A stretch of DNA of 64,000 nucleotides from Acidovorax sp. Leaf78. GTDB taxonomy: Bacteria; Pseudomonadota; Gammaproteobacteria; Burkholderiales; Burkholderiaceae_C. This document shows, piece by piece, positions 37,028 to 50,583 of the stretch. A program made the translations under genes and the position numbers. How positions within the stretch are numbered: position 1 is the first letter of the stretch; the number at the start of each line of letters is the position of its first letter. The stretch lies in the NCBI RefSeq assembly GCF_001422735.1, contig NZ_LMLZ01000024.1, forward strand, positions 62,001 through 126,000, read 5' to 3'. Below the pieces are notes generated by a model. That model was not told where the DNA came from. It made no database searches and saw only the letters and a list, made by a program, of their open reading frames with translations.

Positions 37028-37915
37028 ATGTCCACCGCCGCCCCCCGCAGCCGTTTCGCCCTGTACCTCGACCTCATCCGCTGGGACCGGCCCGCCGGCT
37101 GGCTGGTGTGCCTGTGGCCCACCCTGGGCGCGCTGTGGATCGCGGCCGACGGCTTCCCGGGCTGGCACCTGCTGGCGGTTTTCGTGCTGGGCACCATCCT
37201 CATGCGCAGCGCCGGCTGTTGCGTGAACGATGTGGCCGACCGCGACTTCGACAAACACGTCAAGCGCACCGCGCAGCGCCCTGTCACCACCGGCGCCGTG
37301 TCGGTGAAGGAGGCCCTGGGCCTGGGTGCCGTGCTGGCGCTGCTGGCGTTCGGCCTGGTGCTCACCACCAACGCGGCCGCCATTGCCTGGTCGGTGCCCG
37401 CGCTGCTGGTGGCCATCGCCTACCCCTTCACCAAGCGCGTCATCTCCATGCCCCAGGCGGTGCTGGGCATTGCGTTCAACTTCGGCATCGTGATCGCGTT
37501 CGCCGCCGTGCAGGGCACCGTGCCGGCCGTGGCGTGGTGGCTGTGGCTGGGCAACCTGTGCTGGGTGCTGGCCTACGACACCGAATACGCCATGGTCGAC
37601 CGCGACGACGACCTGAAGATCGGCATCAAGACATCGGCCATCACCCTGGGCCGCTGGGACGTGCCCGCCATCGTGGCTTTTTACCTGATTTTCTTGGCCG
37701 TTTGGGCCCTTGCGCTGGTCCCGTATGCGCTAGGCGCTATGTTTTATGTAGCAATTGCCGCCGCACTCGCCCAGGTGGCCTGGCACTGGAGCCTGATCCG
37801 CCACCGCACCCGCGAGGGCTGCTTCAAGGCCTTCCGGGTAAACCACTGGCTGGGCGCCACGGTGTTTGCCGGCATCGCGGGCAGCTACCTGGTGCGCTCG
37901 CTGCTCAGCCACTGA
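37028..37915 (+). CDS. ubiA: 4-hydroxybenzoate polyprenyltransferase
   Basis: 295 residues, ATG at 37028. Integral membrane prenyltransferase of ubiquinone synthesis. Both Asp-rich motifs are present: NDVADRDFD followed by [11 protein letters not shown], and [19 protein letters not shown]. About eight or nine TM segments. The coding DNA at 37715-37765 includes a stretch (GCGCTGGTCCCGTATGCGCT) reminiscent of the family intergenic repeat. proC is convergent. Confidence 0.95.
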   Translation: MSTAAPRSRFALYLDLIRWDRPAGWLVCLWPTLGALWIAADGFPGWHLLAVFVLGTILMRSAGCCVNDVADRDFDKHVKRTAQRPVTTGAVSVKEALGLGAVLALLAFGLVLTTNAAAIAWSVPALLVAIAYPFTKRVISMPQAVLGIAFNFGIVIAFAAVQGTVPAVAWWLWLGNLCWVLAYDTEYAMVDRDDDLKIGIKTSAITLGRWDVPAIVAFYLIFLAVWALALVPYALGAMFYVAIAAALAQVAWHWSLIRHRTREGCFKAFRVNHWLGATVFAGIAGSYLVRSLLSH

Positions 37916-37952
37916 TAGCTGCCAGCGCAGGACACACCAGCGCAGCTGCTGC

Positions 37953-38810
37953 TCAGGCAGCTGCCCCGAACTCGTTGCCCAGCTCGTCCGCGCGCTGGCG
38001 GGCGGCTTCCATCGCGCGCTCGAACGCAGGGCCCACGCCAGCCGCTTCCATCGACTGCAGCGCCGCGTAGGTGGTGCCGCCCTTGGACGTGACGCGCTGG
38101 CGCAGCACGGCCGGGGGCTCATCGGAGCGGCGCGCCAGCTCTGACGCGCCGACGAAGGTGCCCACGGCCAACTGGTGCGCCTGCGCTTCGCTCAGGCCCA
38201 TGGCGGTGCCGGCGCGGGTCATGGCCTCCAAAAAGTAGAAGACGTAGGCGGGGCCCGAGCCCGACAGGGCGGTGACGGCGTCGAGCTGCTTTTCGTCGTC
38301 CACCCACAGGAACTCGCCGGTCGAGGCCATGATGGCCTCGACCTGGGCGCGCTCGTCGGCGCCCACGGCAGGGCGGGCGTACAGCGCGCTCATGCCCTTG
38401 CCCACCAGCGCGGGCGTGTTGGGCATGGTGCGCACGATGCGCTCGCTGGAGAGCCACTGGGCGATGCTGTCCGAGCGGATGCCGGCGGCCACGCTCAGGT
38501 GCAGGGCACTCTGCGTGTGGGCCTTGGCCTCGCCTGCGGCGTCCTTGAAGGTCTGCGGCTTGACGGCCCACACCACGATGCTGGCGCGCTGCAGGGCAGG
38601 GCCCGATGCAGGCTGCGCGGCCAGGCCGTAGTTCCGCAGCAGCGCTGCGCGCGTGGGCTCGAAGGGCTCCACCACTTCGATCTGCCCGACCGGGTGGCCC
38701 TGGCGGATCAGCCCGCCGATGATGGCGCTGGCCATGTTGCCGCCGCCGATGAAGGCGATGGTGGGCAGGGGGGCAGAGGAGGGGGAGGACGCGGCGGTGT
38801 TCAGGCTCAT
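37953..38810 (-). CDS. proC: Pyrroline-5-carboxylate reductase
   Basis: 285 residues from the ATG at 38810. Last step of proline synthesis, NAD(P)H-dependent. Rossmann motif IAFIGGGNMASAIIGGL, then VVWAVKPQ, RTMPNTPALVGKGMSALY and the dimer-domain signature ALSGSGPAYVFYFLEAM..A...GL. TSKGGTTYAAL near the C-terminus is also typical. Convergent with ubiA. Confidence 0.96.
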   Translation of the reverse strand: MSLNTAASSPSSAPLPTIAFIGGGNMASAIIGGLIRQGHPVGQIEVVEPFEPTRAALLRNYGLAAQPASGPALQRASIVVWAVKPQTFKDAAGEAKAHTQSALHLSVAAGIRSDSIAQWLSSERIVRTMPNTPALVGKGMSALYARPAVGADERAQVEAIMASTGEFLWVDDEKQLDAVTALSGSGPAYVFYFLEAMTRAGTAMGLSEAQAHQLAVGTFVGASELARRSDEPPAVLRQRVTSKGGTTYAALQSMEAAGVGPAFERAMEAARQRADELGNEFGAAA

Positions 38811-38974
38811 GGTGGTAGCAAGGTGGCTGCAAGGTGGCGACAACTGGGGCGATGATGGTAGCGCCCGCCCAGCTGCACACTGCAGGTTTTAGCCAAATGG
38901 GGCGCTACCGCTTGCCCTGTCTCATAGTTTGCTATTGTTTTTGTAGTATTGCTGCGCAGGGCGATGTTCCGGGC

Positions 38975-40468
38975 TCATTCAGCGGTCGTCTGGCGCACCG
39001 CGTGCTCCCATTTCGCCATCAGCTCCTGCGCGCGCGCATTGCCCAGCGTGGGCACAAAGCGCCGGTCCGCGCGCCACAGCTTCGACAGCTCTGCCGTGCT
39101 GCTGTAGACGCCGCAGGACAGGCCCGCGAGGTACGCGGCACCGAGCGCCGTGGTCTCGATGACGGCAGGGCGCACCACCGGTATGCCCAGCAGGTCGGCC
39201 TGGAACTGCATCAGCAAGTCGTTCACGCACGCGCCGCCGTCCACCCGCAGCTCGCTCACCGGCGCGCCGCCCGCCGCGGTGGCGTCGCGGCTCATGCCTT
39301 GCAGCAGGGCCGCGCTCTGGTAGGCGATGCTCTCCAGCGCCGCGCGGGCGATGTGGGCGATGGTGGTGCCGCGCGTGAGGCCGGTGATGGTGCCGCGCGC
39401 CTCGGGCTTCCAGTACGGGGCGCCCAGGCCGGTGAAGGCGGGCACCATCATCACGCCGCCCGAGTCGGGAACGCTCTCGGCCAGGGACTGCACCTCGCTG
39501 CTCGACGGAATGGCGCGCAGGCCGTCGCGCAACCACTGCACCACGGCGCCGCCGACGAAGACGCTGCCTTCCATCGCGAACTCGGGCGTTGCGGATGCCT
39601 GCGCTGCACTGGTGGTGAGCAGGCCGTTCTGGCTCGTTTGGAACTTGTGGCCGGTGTGCATCAGCATGAAGCAGCCCGTGCCGTAGGTGTTCTTGGCCAT
39701 GCCCGCCGTGAAGCAGGCCTGGCCGAACAGCGCGCTCTGCTGGTCGCCCGCCACGCCGCCGATGCGGATGCCGTGGCCCAGCAGGTCAGGCGCGATGTCG
39801 CCGAAGTGCGAGCTCGACGGCTGCACCTGCGGCATCAAGGATTTGGGGATCCGCAGCAGGGCCAGCAGCTCATCGTCCCACTGGTTGGTGTGCACGTTGA
39901 ACAGCATGGTGCGCGAGGCGTTGCTCACGTCCGTCACATGCACCTGGCCGTGGGTCAGCTGCCAGATCAGCCAGCTGTCCACCGTGCCGAAGGCCAGCTC
40001 GCCGCGCTCGGCCGCGTCGCGCGCGCCGGGCACGTTGTCCAGCAGCCACTGCAGCTTGGTGCCCGAGAAGTACGCATCGACGAGCAGCCCGGTCTTGGCC
40101 TGGATGGTGCCGGCGTGGCCTTGTTCGCGCAGTTGCGCGCAGGCCGGCTCGGCGCGGCGGTCCTGCCACACGATGGCGTGGTGCACGGGCTTGCCCGTCT
40201 TGCGGTTCCACAGCACCGTGGTTTCGCGCTGGTTGGTAATGCCCACGGCGCGCACCGCGTCGGCCGCAATGCCCGCCTTGGCCAGCGCGTCCCGCGCGGT
40301 GGCCAGCTGCGTGCGCCAGATCTCCAGCGGGTCATGCTCCACCCAGCCGGGCTGCGGGTAGATCTGCGGCAGCTCCACCTGCGCCTGCGCCACGATGTGG
40401 CCGCCTTCGTCGAAGACGATGCTGCGGGAGCTGGAGGTGCCTTGGTCGAGTGCGAGCAGGTAGGTCAT
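38975..40468 (-). CDS. glpK: Glycerol kinase
   Basis: 497 residues from the ATG at 40468. Phosphorylates glycerol to sn-glycerol-3-phosphate. FGGY-family features: [77 protein letters not shown] and [20 protein letters not shown]. It follows glpR on the same strand, with a REP element in the 165-bp gap, and belongs to the glycerol locus that continues on the other strand. Confidence 0.97.
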   Translation of the reverse strand: MTYLLALDQGTSSSRSIVFDEGGHIVAQAQVELPQIYPQPGWVEHDPLEIWRTQLATARDALAKAGIAADAVRAVGITNQRETTVLWNRKTGKPVHHAIVWQDRRAEPACAQLREQGHAGTIQAKTGLLVDAYFSGTKLQWLLDNVPGARDAAERGELAFGTVDSWLIWQLTHGQVHVTDVSNASRTMLFNVHTNQWDDELLALLRIPKSLMPQVQPSSSHFGDIAPDLLGHGIRIGGVAGDQQSALFGQACFTAGMAKNTYGTGCFMLMHTGHKFQTSQNGLLTTSAAQASATPEFAMEGSVFVGGAVVQWLRDGLRAIPSSSEVQSLAESVPDSGGVMMVPAFTGLGAPYWKPEARGTITGLTRGTTIAHIARAALESIAYQSAALLQGMSRDATAAGGAPVSELRVDGGACVNDLLMQFQADLLGIPVVRPAVIETTALGAAYLAGLSCGVYSSTAELSKLWRADRRFVPTLGNARAQELMAKWEHAVRQTTAE

Positions 40469-40539
40469 GGCGGGCAAGGATAAGTCAGCAGCGCACTGCC
40501 GCAAAGGGGTGGTGGGGGCTTGCGTTCAACTCATGAAGA

Positions 40540-40599
40540 CCGTTCGGGCGGAGCCTGCCGAAGCCTTGCGCAGCGCTTCGACAGGCTCAGCGTGAACGG
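40540..40599. repeat. REP-type palindromic element (copy 2)
   Basis: Arms CCGTTCGGGCGGAGCCTGCC(GAAG) and CTTCGACAGGCTCAGCGTGA(ACGG) match the element at 18372-18431. Lying between glpR and glpK on the same strand, it could uncouple expression of the two genes. Confidence 0.8.
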
Positions 40600-40633
40600 T
40601 TGTGTGTTGTTGAAAGAGAGGGCGTATGGGGTG

Positions 40634-41398
40634 TCATGCCGCAACGGTGCACAGGACTTCGGCATCCTGCAGCAGCGCTGGAAACGGCTCCGGTGGCGGC
40701 GCGTCGGTGAACAGGCGGTCGATCTGGTTCAGCGTGGCCAGTTGCACCATGGCCGGGCGGTTGAACTTGCTCTGGTCGGCCGCCAGCCACACCTCGCGCG
40801 ACTGGGCAATGATGGTCTGGGCCACCTTCACCTCGCGGTAGTCGAAGTCGCGCAGCGAGCCATCGGGCTCCACGCCCGAGATGCCGATGAGCGCGATGTC
40901 CACCCGGAACTGGCGGATGAAGTCCACCGCCGCCTCACCCACGATGCCGCGGTCGCGGGTGCGCACCACGCCGCCGGCCACGATGACCTCGCACTCGGGG
41001 TTGCCGCTCAGGATAGCCGCCACGTTCAGGTTGTTGGTGATCACGCGCAGGCCGCGGTGGTGCAGCAGCGCCTTGGCGATGGCTTCGGTGGTGGTGCCGA
41101 TGTTCAGGATCAGCGAGCAGTCGTTGGGCACCTGGCTTGCCACGGCGCGCGCGATGCGCGCCTTGCCTTCGGCGTGCAGCGTTTCGCGCTGGGTGTGGGC
41201 CAAGTTCTCGACGGTGGAGCTGGGCACGCGCACGCCGCCATGAAAGCGCGTCAGCAGCCCCGATTCGGCCAGGCGCTGCACGTCGCGGCGCACGGTCTGC
41301 AGCGTCACGCCCAGGGTGTCGGCCAGTTGTTCCACGGTGGCGGACTTGCGCGCGCGGACTTCTTCGAGGAGCAGCAGTTGTCGGGGGTTCGTATTCAC
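40634..41398 (-). CDS. glpR: DeoR-family repressor of glycerol genes
   Basis: 254 residues from a GTG at 41398; the frame is open further, but similarity begins at NTNPRQLLLLEEVRARKSATVEQL. N-terminal DeoR HTH (residues 5-58, LGVTLQTVRRDVQRLAESGL), then the DeoR effector domain (LILNIGTTTEAIAKALLHH, ITNNLNVAAIL, VIVAGGVVR). GlpR homologues release DNA on binding glycerol-3-phosphate. It is divergent from the glycerol ABC operon and upstream of glpK, so it probably controls both and glpD. Confidence 0.9.
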   Translation of the reverse strand: MNTNPRQLLLLEEVRARKSATVEQLADTLGVTLQTVRRDVQRLAESGLLTRFHGGVRVPSSTVENLAHTQRETLHAEGKARIARAVASQVPNDCSLILNIGTTTEAIAKALLHHRGLRVITNNLNVAAILSGNPECEVIVAGGVVRTRDRGIVGEAAVDFIRQFRVDIALIGISGVEPDGSLRDFDYREVKVAQTIIAQSREVWLAADQSKFNRPAMVQLATLNQIDRLFTDAPPPEPFPALLQDAEVLCTVAA

Positions 41399-41436
41399 GC
41401 GGTTGGGGCAGTCAGAGTGTGTGGGTACTTTAAATC

Positions 41437-41513
41437 GAACAAAAAGGAACCTGTTAAGGGTAAACCTTGATTCAATACGATCACAAAAGAACAAAAATGA
41501 ACGCAATCGAAAC
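41437..41513. promoter_or_regulatory. glpR/glpS control region with operator-like repeats
   Basis: An AT-rich stretch in a GC-rich genome. The 9-mer GAACAAAAA occurs at 41437-41445 and 41489-41497, 52 bp (about five helical turns) apart, each near a TCGAA/TGAACG-type half-site. TTAAGGGTAAACCTTGA (41454-41470) between them resembles the palindrome before glpD. Probable GlpR binding sites. Confidence 0.55.
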
Positions 41514-41610
41514 CGAGAGGGTTTGCTGTGGCTGGTGCCCGGCAGCGTAGCAGCGCAGGGTTTCCACAGAACAAACGCCCTTCGGGCAACAACAACAGAA
41601 AGGTTGCGGG

Positions 41611-42699
41611 ATGCAGCTGGCACTGGACAGCATCAGCAAGAAGGTAGGACCGCAGACCTGGCTCCATGACATGAGCCTGGCACTGCACAGCGGCGCCGTC
41701 ACGGTGCTGCTGGGCGCCACCCAGGCGGGCAAGACGAGCCTGATGCGCATCATGGCGGGGCTGGATACACCCACCGCCGGCCGCGTGACGGTCGATGGCG
41801 TGGATGTGACCGGCACCCCGGTGCGCGAGCGCAACGTCGCCATGGTCTACCAGCAGTTCATCAACTACCCGTCGATGAAGGTCGCGGCCAACATCGCCTC
41901 GCCGCTCAAGCTGCGCGGCGAAAAGAACATCGACGCCCGGGTGCGCGAAATCGCGACCCGCCTGCACATCGACATGTTCCTCGACCGTTACCCGGCCGAG
42001 CTGTCGGGCGGCCAGCAGCAGCGCGTGGCGCTGGCGCGGGCCCTGGCCAAGGGCGCGCCGCTGATGCTGCTGGACGAACCCTTGGTCAACCTGGACTACA
42101 AGCTGCGCGAGGAGCTGCGCGAAGAGCTGACCCAGCTGTTCGCCGCCGGCCAGTCCACCGTGGTCTACGCCACCACCGAGCCGGGCGAGGCCCTGCTGCT
42201 GGGCGGCTACACCGCCGTGCTGGACGAGGGCGAGCTGCTGCAGTACGGCCCCACGGCGGAGGTGTTCCACGCGCCCAACTCGCTGCGCGTGGCCCGTGCC
42301 TTCAGCGACCCGCCGATGAACCTCATGGCCGCATCGGCCACGGCCCAGGGCGTGCGCCTGCAGGGCGGTGCCGAGTTCGCCGTGCCGCTGCCGCAGCAAG
42401 GCTTGGCGGCCGATGGCCTCACGGTCGGCGTGCGGGCCAGTGCACTGCGTGTGCAGGCCCGGCCCGGCGATGTGGGTGTGAGCGGCGTGGTGGAGCTGGC
42501 CGAGATCTCGGGCTCAGACACCTTCGTGCACGTGTCCACGCCCTGGGGCGACCTGGTGGCGCAGCTCACCGGCGTGCATTACTTTGAATTGGGCGCGGCC
42601 GTCACCCTGCACCTGGACCCTGCGCAGGTCTATGTGTTCGGTGCCGATGGCCGGCTGGTCTGGGCGCCTGCGCGGCACCTGGCACAAGGAGGCCGCTGA
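41611..42699 (+). CDS. glpS: Glycerol ABC importer ATPase 1
   Basis: 362 residues. Walker [10 protein letters not shown], signature LSGGQQQR, Walker [13 protein letters not shown] and a switch region with Thr-Thr-Glu ([11 protein letters not shown]) where most ATPases have THD. The C-terminal TOBE-like domain is about 120 residues. The motif set and gene order (two ATPases, two permeases, DUF2160, binding protein, glpD) match the Rhizobium glycerol transporter; the symbol follows that usage. First gene of the operon, divergent from glpR. The replaced switch His suggests this site may be weakly hydrolytic. Confidence 0.9.
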   Translation: MQLALDSISKKVGPQTWLHDMSLALHSGAVTVLLGATQAGKTSLMRIMAGLDTPTAGRVTVDGVDVTGTPVRERNVAMVYQQFINYPSMKVAANIASPLKLRGEKNIDARVREIATRLHIDMFLDRYPAELSGGQQQRVALARALAKGAPLMLLDEPLVNLDYKLREELREELTQLFAAGQSTVVYATTEPGEALLLGGYTAVLDEGELLQYGPTAEVFHAPNSLRVARAFSDPPMNLMAASATAQGVRLQGGAEFAVPLPQQGLAADGLTVGVRASALRVQARPGDVGVSGVVELAEISGSDTFVHVSTPWGDLVAQLTGVHYFELGAAVTLHLDPAQVYVFGADGRLVWAPARHLAQGGR

Positions 42700-42700
42700 C

Positions 42701-43788
<1,088 letters not shown>

Positions 43789-43792
<4 letters not shown>

Positions 43793-43850
43793 GCGCCGCC
43801 CGGCCGCCCGAAGGCGCTCAGCACCGCAGTGCGCAGCACGGAGGTTTCCA

Positions 43851-43854
<4 letters not shown>
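43789..43854 (+). CDS. Possible 21-aa coupling ORF between glpT and glpP
   Basis: The start ATG overlaps the glpT stop (ATGA) and the stop TGA overlaps the glpP start by 3 nt. The reading frame thus bridges the two genes exactly. The sequence is Ala/Arg/His-rich and low in complexity, and GGAGG inside it is the glpP ribosome site. It is more likely a translational coupler than a functional peptide. Confidence 0.4.
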
Positions 43855-44739
<885 letters not shown>

Positions 44740-44747
<8 letters not shown>

Positions 44748-45552
44748 AAAGCGCTTTCAGAAGCGGTCGGTCTTTCTGATCCTGTACTTGGCATTTGCAG
44801 TGCTGCCCATCTACTGGATGGTCAACATGAGCTTCAAGACCAACGCGGAGATTTTGTCGACGTTCTCGTTCTTTCCCCAGAACTTCACCTGGGACAACTA
44901 CAAGACCATCTTCACCGACGAGTCCTGGTACTCGGGCTACATCAACAGCCTGATCTACGTGGCCATCAACACGGTGATCTCGCTCACCGTGGCGCTGCCG
45001 GCGGCCTATGCGTTCAGCCGCTACCAGTTCCTGGGCGACAAGCATGTGTTCTTCTGGCTGCTGACCAACCGCATGACGCCGCCCGCGGTGTTTCTGCTGC
45101 CGTTCTTTCAGCTGTACACCACGGTGGGGCTCATGGACACGCACCTGGCCGTGGCCCTGGCGCACCTGTTGTTCAACGTGCCGCTGGCGGTGTGGATTCT
45201 GGAGGGCTTCATGAGCGGCATCCCGCGCGAGATCGACGAGACGGCGTACATCGACGGCTACAGCTTTCCGCGCTTCTTCATGACCGTCTTTCTGCCGCTG
45301 ATCAAGGCCGGCGTGGGCGTGGCGGCGTTCTTCTGCTTCATGTTCAGCTGGGTGGAGCTGCTGCTTGCCCGCACGCTGACCAGCGTGAACGCCAAGCCCA
45401 TCGTGGCCACCATGACGCGCACCGTGAGCGCCAGCGGCATGGACTGGGCGACGCTCGCCGCCGCCGGTGTGCTGACCATCGTGCCCGGCGCCATCGTGAT
45501 CTGGTTCGTGCGCCACTACATCGCCAAGGGCTTCGCGATGGGCCGCGTTTGA
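44740..45552 (+). CDS. glpQ: Glycerol ABC importer permease 2
   Basis: 270 residues, MalG-like, six TM segments beginning about residue 10. The coupling loop reads EIDETAYIDGYSFPRFFMTV, followed by FLP. The start lies within the end of glpP, so the two permeases are translationally coupled. The name follows Rhizobium glp nomenclature, not the E. coli phosphodiesterase GlpQ. Confidence 0.92.
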
Positions 45553-45571
45553 CGAGAGAGGGAGCAGAACC

Positions 45572-45709
45572 ATGAACTACACCAATTCGCCGCAGAGTGC
45601 GCAGGCTGCCCCAGACCAGCAGCAGCGGTGGAACGGGCTTCGCCCGGCCACCCGCTGCGTCCCCCTGGGGGGAAGCGCCGCAGGCGCTCAGGGGGGTACC
45701 CATGTTTGA
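45572..45709 (+). CDS. Possible 45-aa ORF made largely of a repeat
   Basis: Starts 19 nt after glpQ with a good site (GGGAGCAG). The first 18 or so residues (MNYTNSPQSAQAAPDQQQ) are ordinary sequence. The remainder is a translated GC-rich repeat element (45628-45696). It ends inside the start of the DUF2160 gene, with an 8-nt overlap. It may be a leftover N-terminus of the DUF2160 protein displaced by repeat insertion, or a coupling ORF. Confidence 0.35.
   Translation: MNYTNSPQSAQAAPDQQQRWNGLRPATRCVPLGGSAAGAQGGTHV
45628..45696. repeat. GC-rich repeat (CGTCCCCCT ... CTCAGGGGGG), copy 1
   Basis: Shares GTGGAAC, GGCCACC, GCGTCCCCCT and GCTCAGGGGGG in the same order with the copy at 61955-62099. 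The terminal AGGGGGG sits 6 nt before the glpU ATG and serves as its Shine-Dalgarno sequence. Confidence 0.7.
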
Positions 45710-46010
45710 TTGGATGGCCTGGACCCTGCCCGTGGCAGTGTTCTTTACATGCATCGTGCTGATGCTGGTGGGCATGACGGTGTGGGAGCTCAAGTCGCCC
45801 ACATCGATGCGCAAGGGTTTTTTGCCGCTGGAGACCACGCGCGGCGACCGGCTCTTCATCGGGCTGCTGTCGGCGGCGTACGTGAACCTGATCTTTGTCG
45901 GCATCAGCGGCAAGCTTGTCCAGTGGTTCAGCCTGTCGGCCGAGCCGTCGGTGTGGATCAGCTTCGTGCTGTCGATGGCGCTGCTGGCGCTGATCCTGCG
46001 CAAGGGCTGA
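45702..46010 (+). CDS. glpU: DUF2160 membrane protein of the glycerol importer operon
   Basis: 102 residues with three hydrophobic helices (about 5-30, 52-72 and 80-99). A conserved middle segment reads MRKGFLPLETTRGDRLFIGL. Small proteins of this family occupy the same position in the Rhizobium glp operon. The role is unknown but probably an accessory subunit of the permease. Its ribosome site is supplied by the end of the upstream repeat. Confidence 0.85.
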   Translation: MFDWMAWTLPVAVFFTCIVLMLVGMTVWELKSPTSMRKGFLPLETTRGDRLFIGLLSAAYVNLIFVGISGKLVQWFSLSAEPSVWISFVLSMALLALILRKG

Positions 46011-46121
46011 GCCGCCGACACAGCCACCCATCCGTAGATTCCCGTTGCGCGGCTCAACCCTTCCCCGGAGCTGCGCAACCCTTGCATCCAAAGGGGAGAT
46101 GACTATGAGGAGACAGGCACT

Positions 46122-47852
<1,731 letters not shown>

Positions 47853-47900
47853 TCCGGCTCTCCTGCCGCCGCGCTGCGCTGCAGTGCGGCGGTCTTCACC

Positions 47901-47938
47901 GGCAGCCGGAGCCCACAAGGCCCCCGGCTGCCCTTTTT
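47901..47938 (+). terminator. Rho-independent terminator after glpV
   Basis: Arms GGCAGCCGG (47901-47909) and CCGGCTGCC (47924-47932) are followed by CTTTTT. It ends the importer transcript and implies that glpD has its own promoter. Confidence 0.85.
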
Positions 47939-48003
47939 ACTGGCGCGGGAGCATTCCGGCCACCCCCGCGGTGCGCTGTGGAATCTCTCCCCGATATGTC
48001 AAG

Positions 48004-48027
48004 AATTTAAGGGTTAACCCTTAAATT
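48004..48027. promoter_or_regulatory. Perfect 24-bp palindrome upstream of glpD
   Basis: The half-site AATTTAAGGGTT is followed directly by its exact complement, with no spacer. It lies 11 bp before the glpD ATG and shares TTAAGGGT-n-AACC with 41454-41470 in the glpR/glpS gap. It is a probable repressor operator that would also cover the ribosome site. Confidence 0.6.
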
Positions 48028-48038
48028 TTGTCCCACCC

Positions 48039-49670
48039 ATGGACAATCGCCCTATGACCACCGCTTCTGCTTCTGCCCCCGCTTCCGTCCCCGCTCCCCT
48101 TCCCACCCGGCGTGCCGACCTTCTGGCGCGACTGGCACAGCCCCATCAATATGACCTGGCCGTGATCGGCGGGGGGGCGACGGGGCTGGGTGTGGCGCTG
48201 GATGCGGCGGCGCGGGGCTTCAGCGTGGTCCTGGTGGATTCACACGACTTTGCCAAAGGCACGTCGTCGCGCGCCACCAAGCTGGTGCACGGCGGCGTCC
48301 GCTACCTGGCGCAGGGCAACATCGCCCTGGTGCGCGAGGCGCTGCACGAGCGCACCACACTCTTGAACAACGCGCCGCACCTGGCGCAGCCGTTGCCCTT
48401 CGTGATGCCGTCCTACCGGTTCTGGGAGACGCCGTTCTATGGCATCGGCCTCATGATGTACGACGCCCTGGCCGGCAAGGCGGGCCTGGGTGCCACGCAG
48501 TTCCTGGGCCGGGACCGCACCCTGGCGTGCCTGCCCACCGCCCGTACCGAAGGGCTCAAGGGCGGAGTGAAGTACTGGGACGGCCAGTTCGACGATGCCC
48601 GGCTTGCGCTGGCGCTGGCGCGCACGGCGGCCAGTCGCGGGGCGCTGCTGGTCAACTACTGCCCGGCGCGTTCGCTCATTCATGAAGACGGCAAGGTGGC
48701 GGGCTTCGTCTGCGAAGACTCCGAGTCGGGCCGGCAATTCACGGTGCGCGCGCGTGCGGTGGTTAACGCCACGGGCGTTTGGGTGGATGCCCTGCGCCAG
48801 ATGGACGGCGAGGCCATCGGCCGCCCGGTCAAGCCTATCGTGGCGCCCAGCCAGGGTGTGCACATCGTCGTGGACAGGGAGTTTTTGCCATCTGATCACG
48901 CCCTGATGGTGCCCAAGACCGCAGACGGCCGCGTGCTGTTTGCGGTGCCGTGGCTGGGCAAGCTCATCCTGGGCACCACTGACAGCCCGCGCCAGGACAT
49001 CGTTCGCGAGCCCCTGCCTTTCCGCGAGGAAGTCCGCTTCATCCTGGAGGAGTCCGCCCGCTACCTGACCCGCGCGCCGAAGATCGAAGACATCCGCAGC
49101 GTGTGGGTGGGCTTGCGCCCGCTGGTGAAGCCGCAGGACGACGACGGCGACAACACCAAGAAGATCAGCCGCGAACACACGGTGCTGGCCAGCAAGAGCG
49201 GCCTGGTGACCGTGACCGGCGGAAAATGGACGACTTACCGCGCCATGGCCGAGGATGTGTTGCAAAAATGCTTCACGGTAGGGCTGTTGCCGGAGAAAGC
49301 CGCGGGTGTCACCAACCGGTTGCCCCTGGTGGGCACGCCCTCCGAGCCGGTGCGCCACCGCATCAGCGACGCCCAGGGCCTGCATTCCTATGGCGGGGAG
49401 GCGCCTTCCGTTCAGCTGTTGCCAGGAGCTGCCAAGGCCCTGGGCGGAGGGCTTACCGAAGCCATGGTGCGCTTCGCGGCCCGCTTCGAGTACGCCTGCA
49501 CCGTGGAGGACGTGCTTGCACGCCGCTCGCGCATGCTGTTTCTCGACGCCCGCCAGGCCATCGTCTGCGCCCCTGCGGTGGCCGTCATCCTGCAGGAAGA
49601 GCTGGGCACAGACCCGCAACTTGATGCATTCCTGGCACTGGCCGAGCAGTATTTGCATGCCCCGGTGTAG
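48039..49670 (+). CDS. glpD: Glycerol-3-phosphate dehydrogenase (FAD, membrane-associated)
   Basis: 543 residues; an internal Met6 is an alternative start. Oxidises glycerol-3-phosphate to dihydroxyacetone phosphate and passes electrons to quinone. FAD-binding motif DLAVIGGGATGLGVALDAAA, then GTSSRATKLVHGGVRYLAQG, NATGVWVD, the substrate-site region LGTTDSP and GGKWTTYR. The Ala/Ser/Pro-rich first 25 residues are an unusual extension. It completes the glycerol pathway encoded from glpK onwards. Confidence 0.96.
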   Translation: MDNRPMTTASASAPASVPAPLPTRRADLLARLAQPHQYDLAVIGGGATGLGVALDAAARGFSVVLVDSHDFAKGTSSRATKLVHGGVRYLAQGNIALVREALHERTTLLNNAPHLAQPLPFVMPSYRFWETPFYGIGLMMYDALAGKAGLGATQFLGRDRTLACLPTARTEGLKGGVKYWDGQFDDARLALALARTAASRGALLVNYCPARSLIHEDGKVAGFVCEDSESGRQFTVRARAVVNATGVWVDALRQMDGEAIGRPVKPIVAPSQGVHIVVDREFLPSDHALMVPKTADGRVLFAVPWLGKLILGTTDSPRQDIVREPLPFREEVRFILEESARYLTRAPKIEDIRSVWVGLRPLVKPQDDDGDNTKKISREHTVLASKSGLVTVTGGKWTTYRAMAEDVLQKCFTVGLLPEKAAGVTNRLPLVGTPSEPVRHRISDAQGLHSYGGEAPSVQLLPGAAKALGGGLTEAMVRFAARFEYACTVEDVLARRSRMLFLDARQAIVCAPAVAVILQEELGTDPQLDAFLALAEQYLHAPV

Positions 49671-49688
49671 GAACAGGTTCCAAGGCGC

Positions 49689-49717
49689 TTGACTTCGCGG
49701 CATGCCTTTGCAATAAT
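49689..49717 (+). promoter_or_regulatory. Sigma-70 promoter for the spc-alpha ribosomal cluster
   Basis: TTGACT (49689-49694), a 17-bp spacer, AATAAT (49712-49717). It lies 19 nt after glpD and about 160 bp before rplN. A small GCAAA-TGG-TTTGC hairpin (49767-49779) lies in the leader. Confidence 0.75.
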
Positions 49718-49875
49718 CGAGGGCTTCGCGTTTCCTACGTGAAGTTTCTGCCCAGCGGGAAGTGCTGCAAATGGTTTGCGGTGCGGACGACGGGCCCAAG
49801 ACTGACTGGCTGATCTGCAGCCCTTGAGAAGTTCTCTGGGGCTGTTGTCTTCTGGTGCAAGTTGGGAATATTGAA

Positions 49876-50244
49876 ATGATCCAGACAGAATCTCGGTTAG
49901 AGGTTGCCGACAATACCGGCGCCAAGTCCGTCCTTTGCATCAAGGTGCTGGGTGGCTCGAAGCGTCGCTATGCAAGCGTTGGCGACATCATCAAGGTGAG
50001 CATCAAAGAAGCCGCTCCGCGTGGCCGCGTCAAAAAAGGCGAGGTCTATAGCGCAGTGGTGGTTCGTACCGCAAAGGGTATCCGCCGCGGTGATGGCTCG
50101 CTCGTCAAATTCGACGGCAACGCAGCAGTGTTGCTGAATGCAAAGTTGGAGCCTATCGGCACCCGCATCTTTGGACCCGTGACGCGTGAACTGCGTACCG
50201 AAAAGTTCATGAAGATCGTGTCCCTGGCTCCTGAAGTTCTCTAA
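49876..50244 (+). CDS. rplN: 50S ribosomal protein L14
   Basis: 122 residues, the standard length, from the ATG at 49876. Conserved start [20 protein letters not shown] and C-terminal [15 protein letters not shown]-like region. L14 sits at the 30S/50S interface. It is first in this cluster; rpsQ, normally the gene before it, is not upstream, where glpD is found instead. Confidence 0.98.
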   Translation: MIQTESRLEVADNTGAKSVLCIKVLGGSKRRYASVGDIIKVSIKEAAPRGRVKKGEVYSAVVVRTAKGIRRGDGSLVKFDGNAAVLLNAKLEPIGTRIFGPVTRELRTEKFMKIVSLAPEVL

Positions 50245-50253
50245 GGACGCGCC

Positions 50254-50574
50254 ATGAACAAGATTCGCAAGGGCGACGAAATCATCGTGCTGACAGGGCG
50301 CGACAAGGGCAAGCGCGGCACGGTGTCGTCGCGCAAGGACGATTCCTATGTGCTGATCGACGGCATCAATGTCGTCAAGAAGCACGCCAAGCCGAACCCC
50401 ATGAAGGGTACGACGGGCGGCATCGTTGAAAAGTCCATGCCTATCCACCAGTCCAACGTAGCCATCTTCAATGCGGCTACCGGCAAGGCTGATCGTGTGG
50501 GCATCAAGGTGCAAGCCGACGGTTCGCGCGTTCGCGTGTTCAAGTCCAGCGGCGCTGAAATCAAGGCGGCCTAA
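50254..50574 (+). CDS. rplX: 50S ribosomal protein L24
   Basis: 106 residues. KOW motif near the N-terminus ([20 protein letters not shown]). An assembly-initiator protein of the large subunit that binds the 5' part of 23S rRNA. It starts 9 nt after rplN, in the standard spc order. Confidence 0.98.
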   Translation: MNKIRKGDEIIVLTGRDKGKRGTVSSRKDDSYVLIDGINVVKKHAKPNPMKGTTGGIVEKSMPIHQSNVAIFNAATGKADRVGIKVQADGSRVRVFKSSGAEIKAA

Positions 50575-50583
50575 GGGGTAAAC

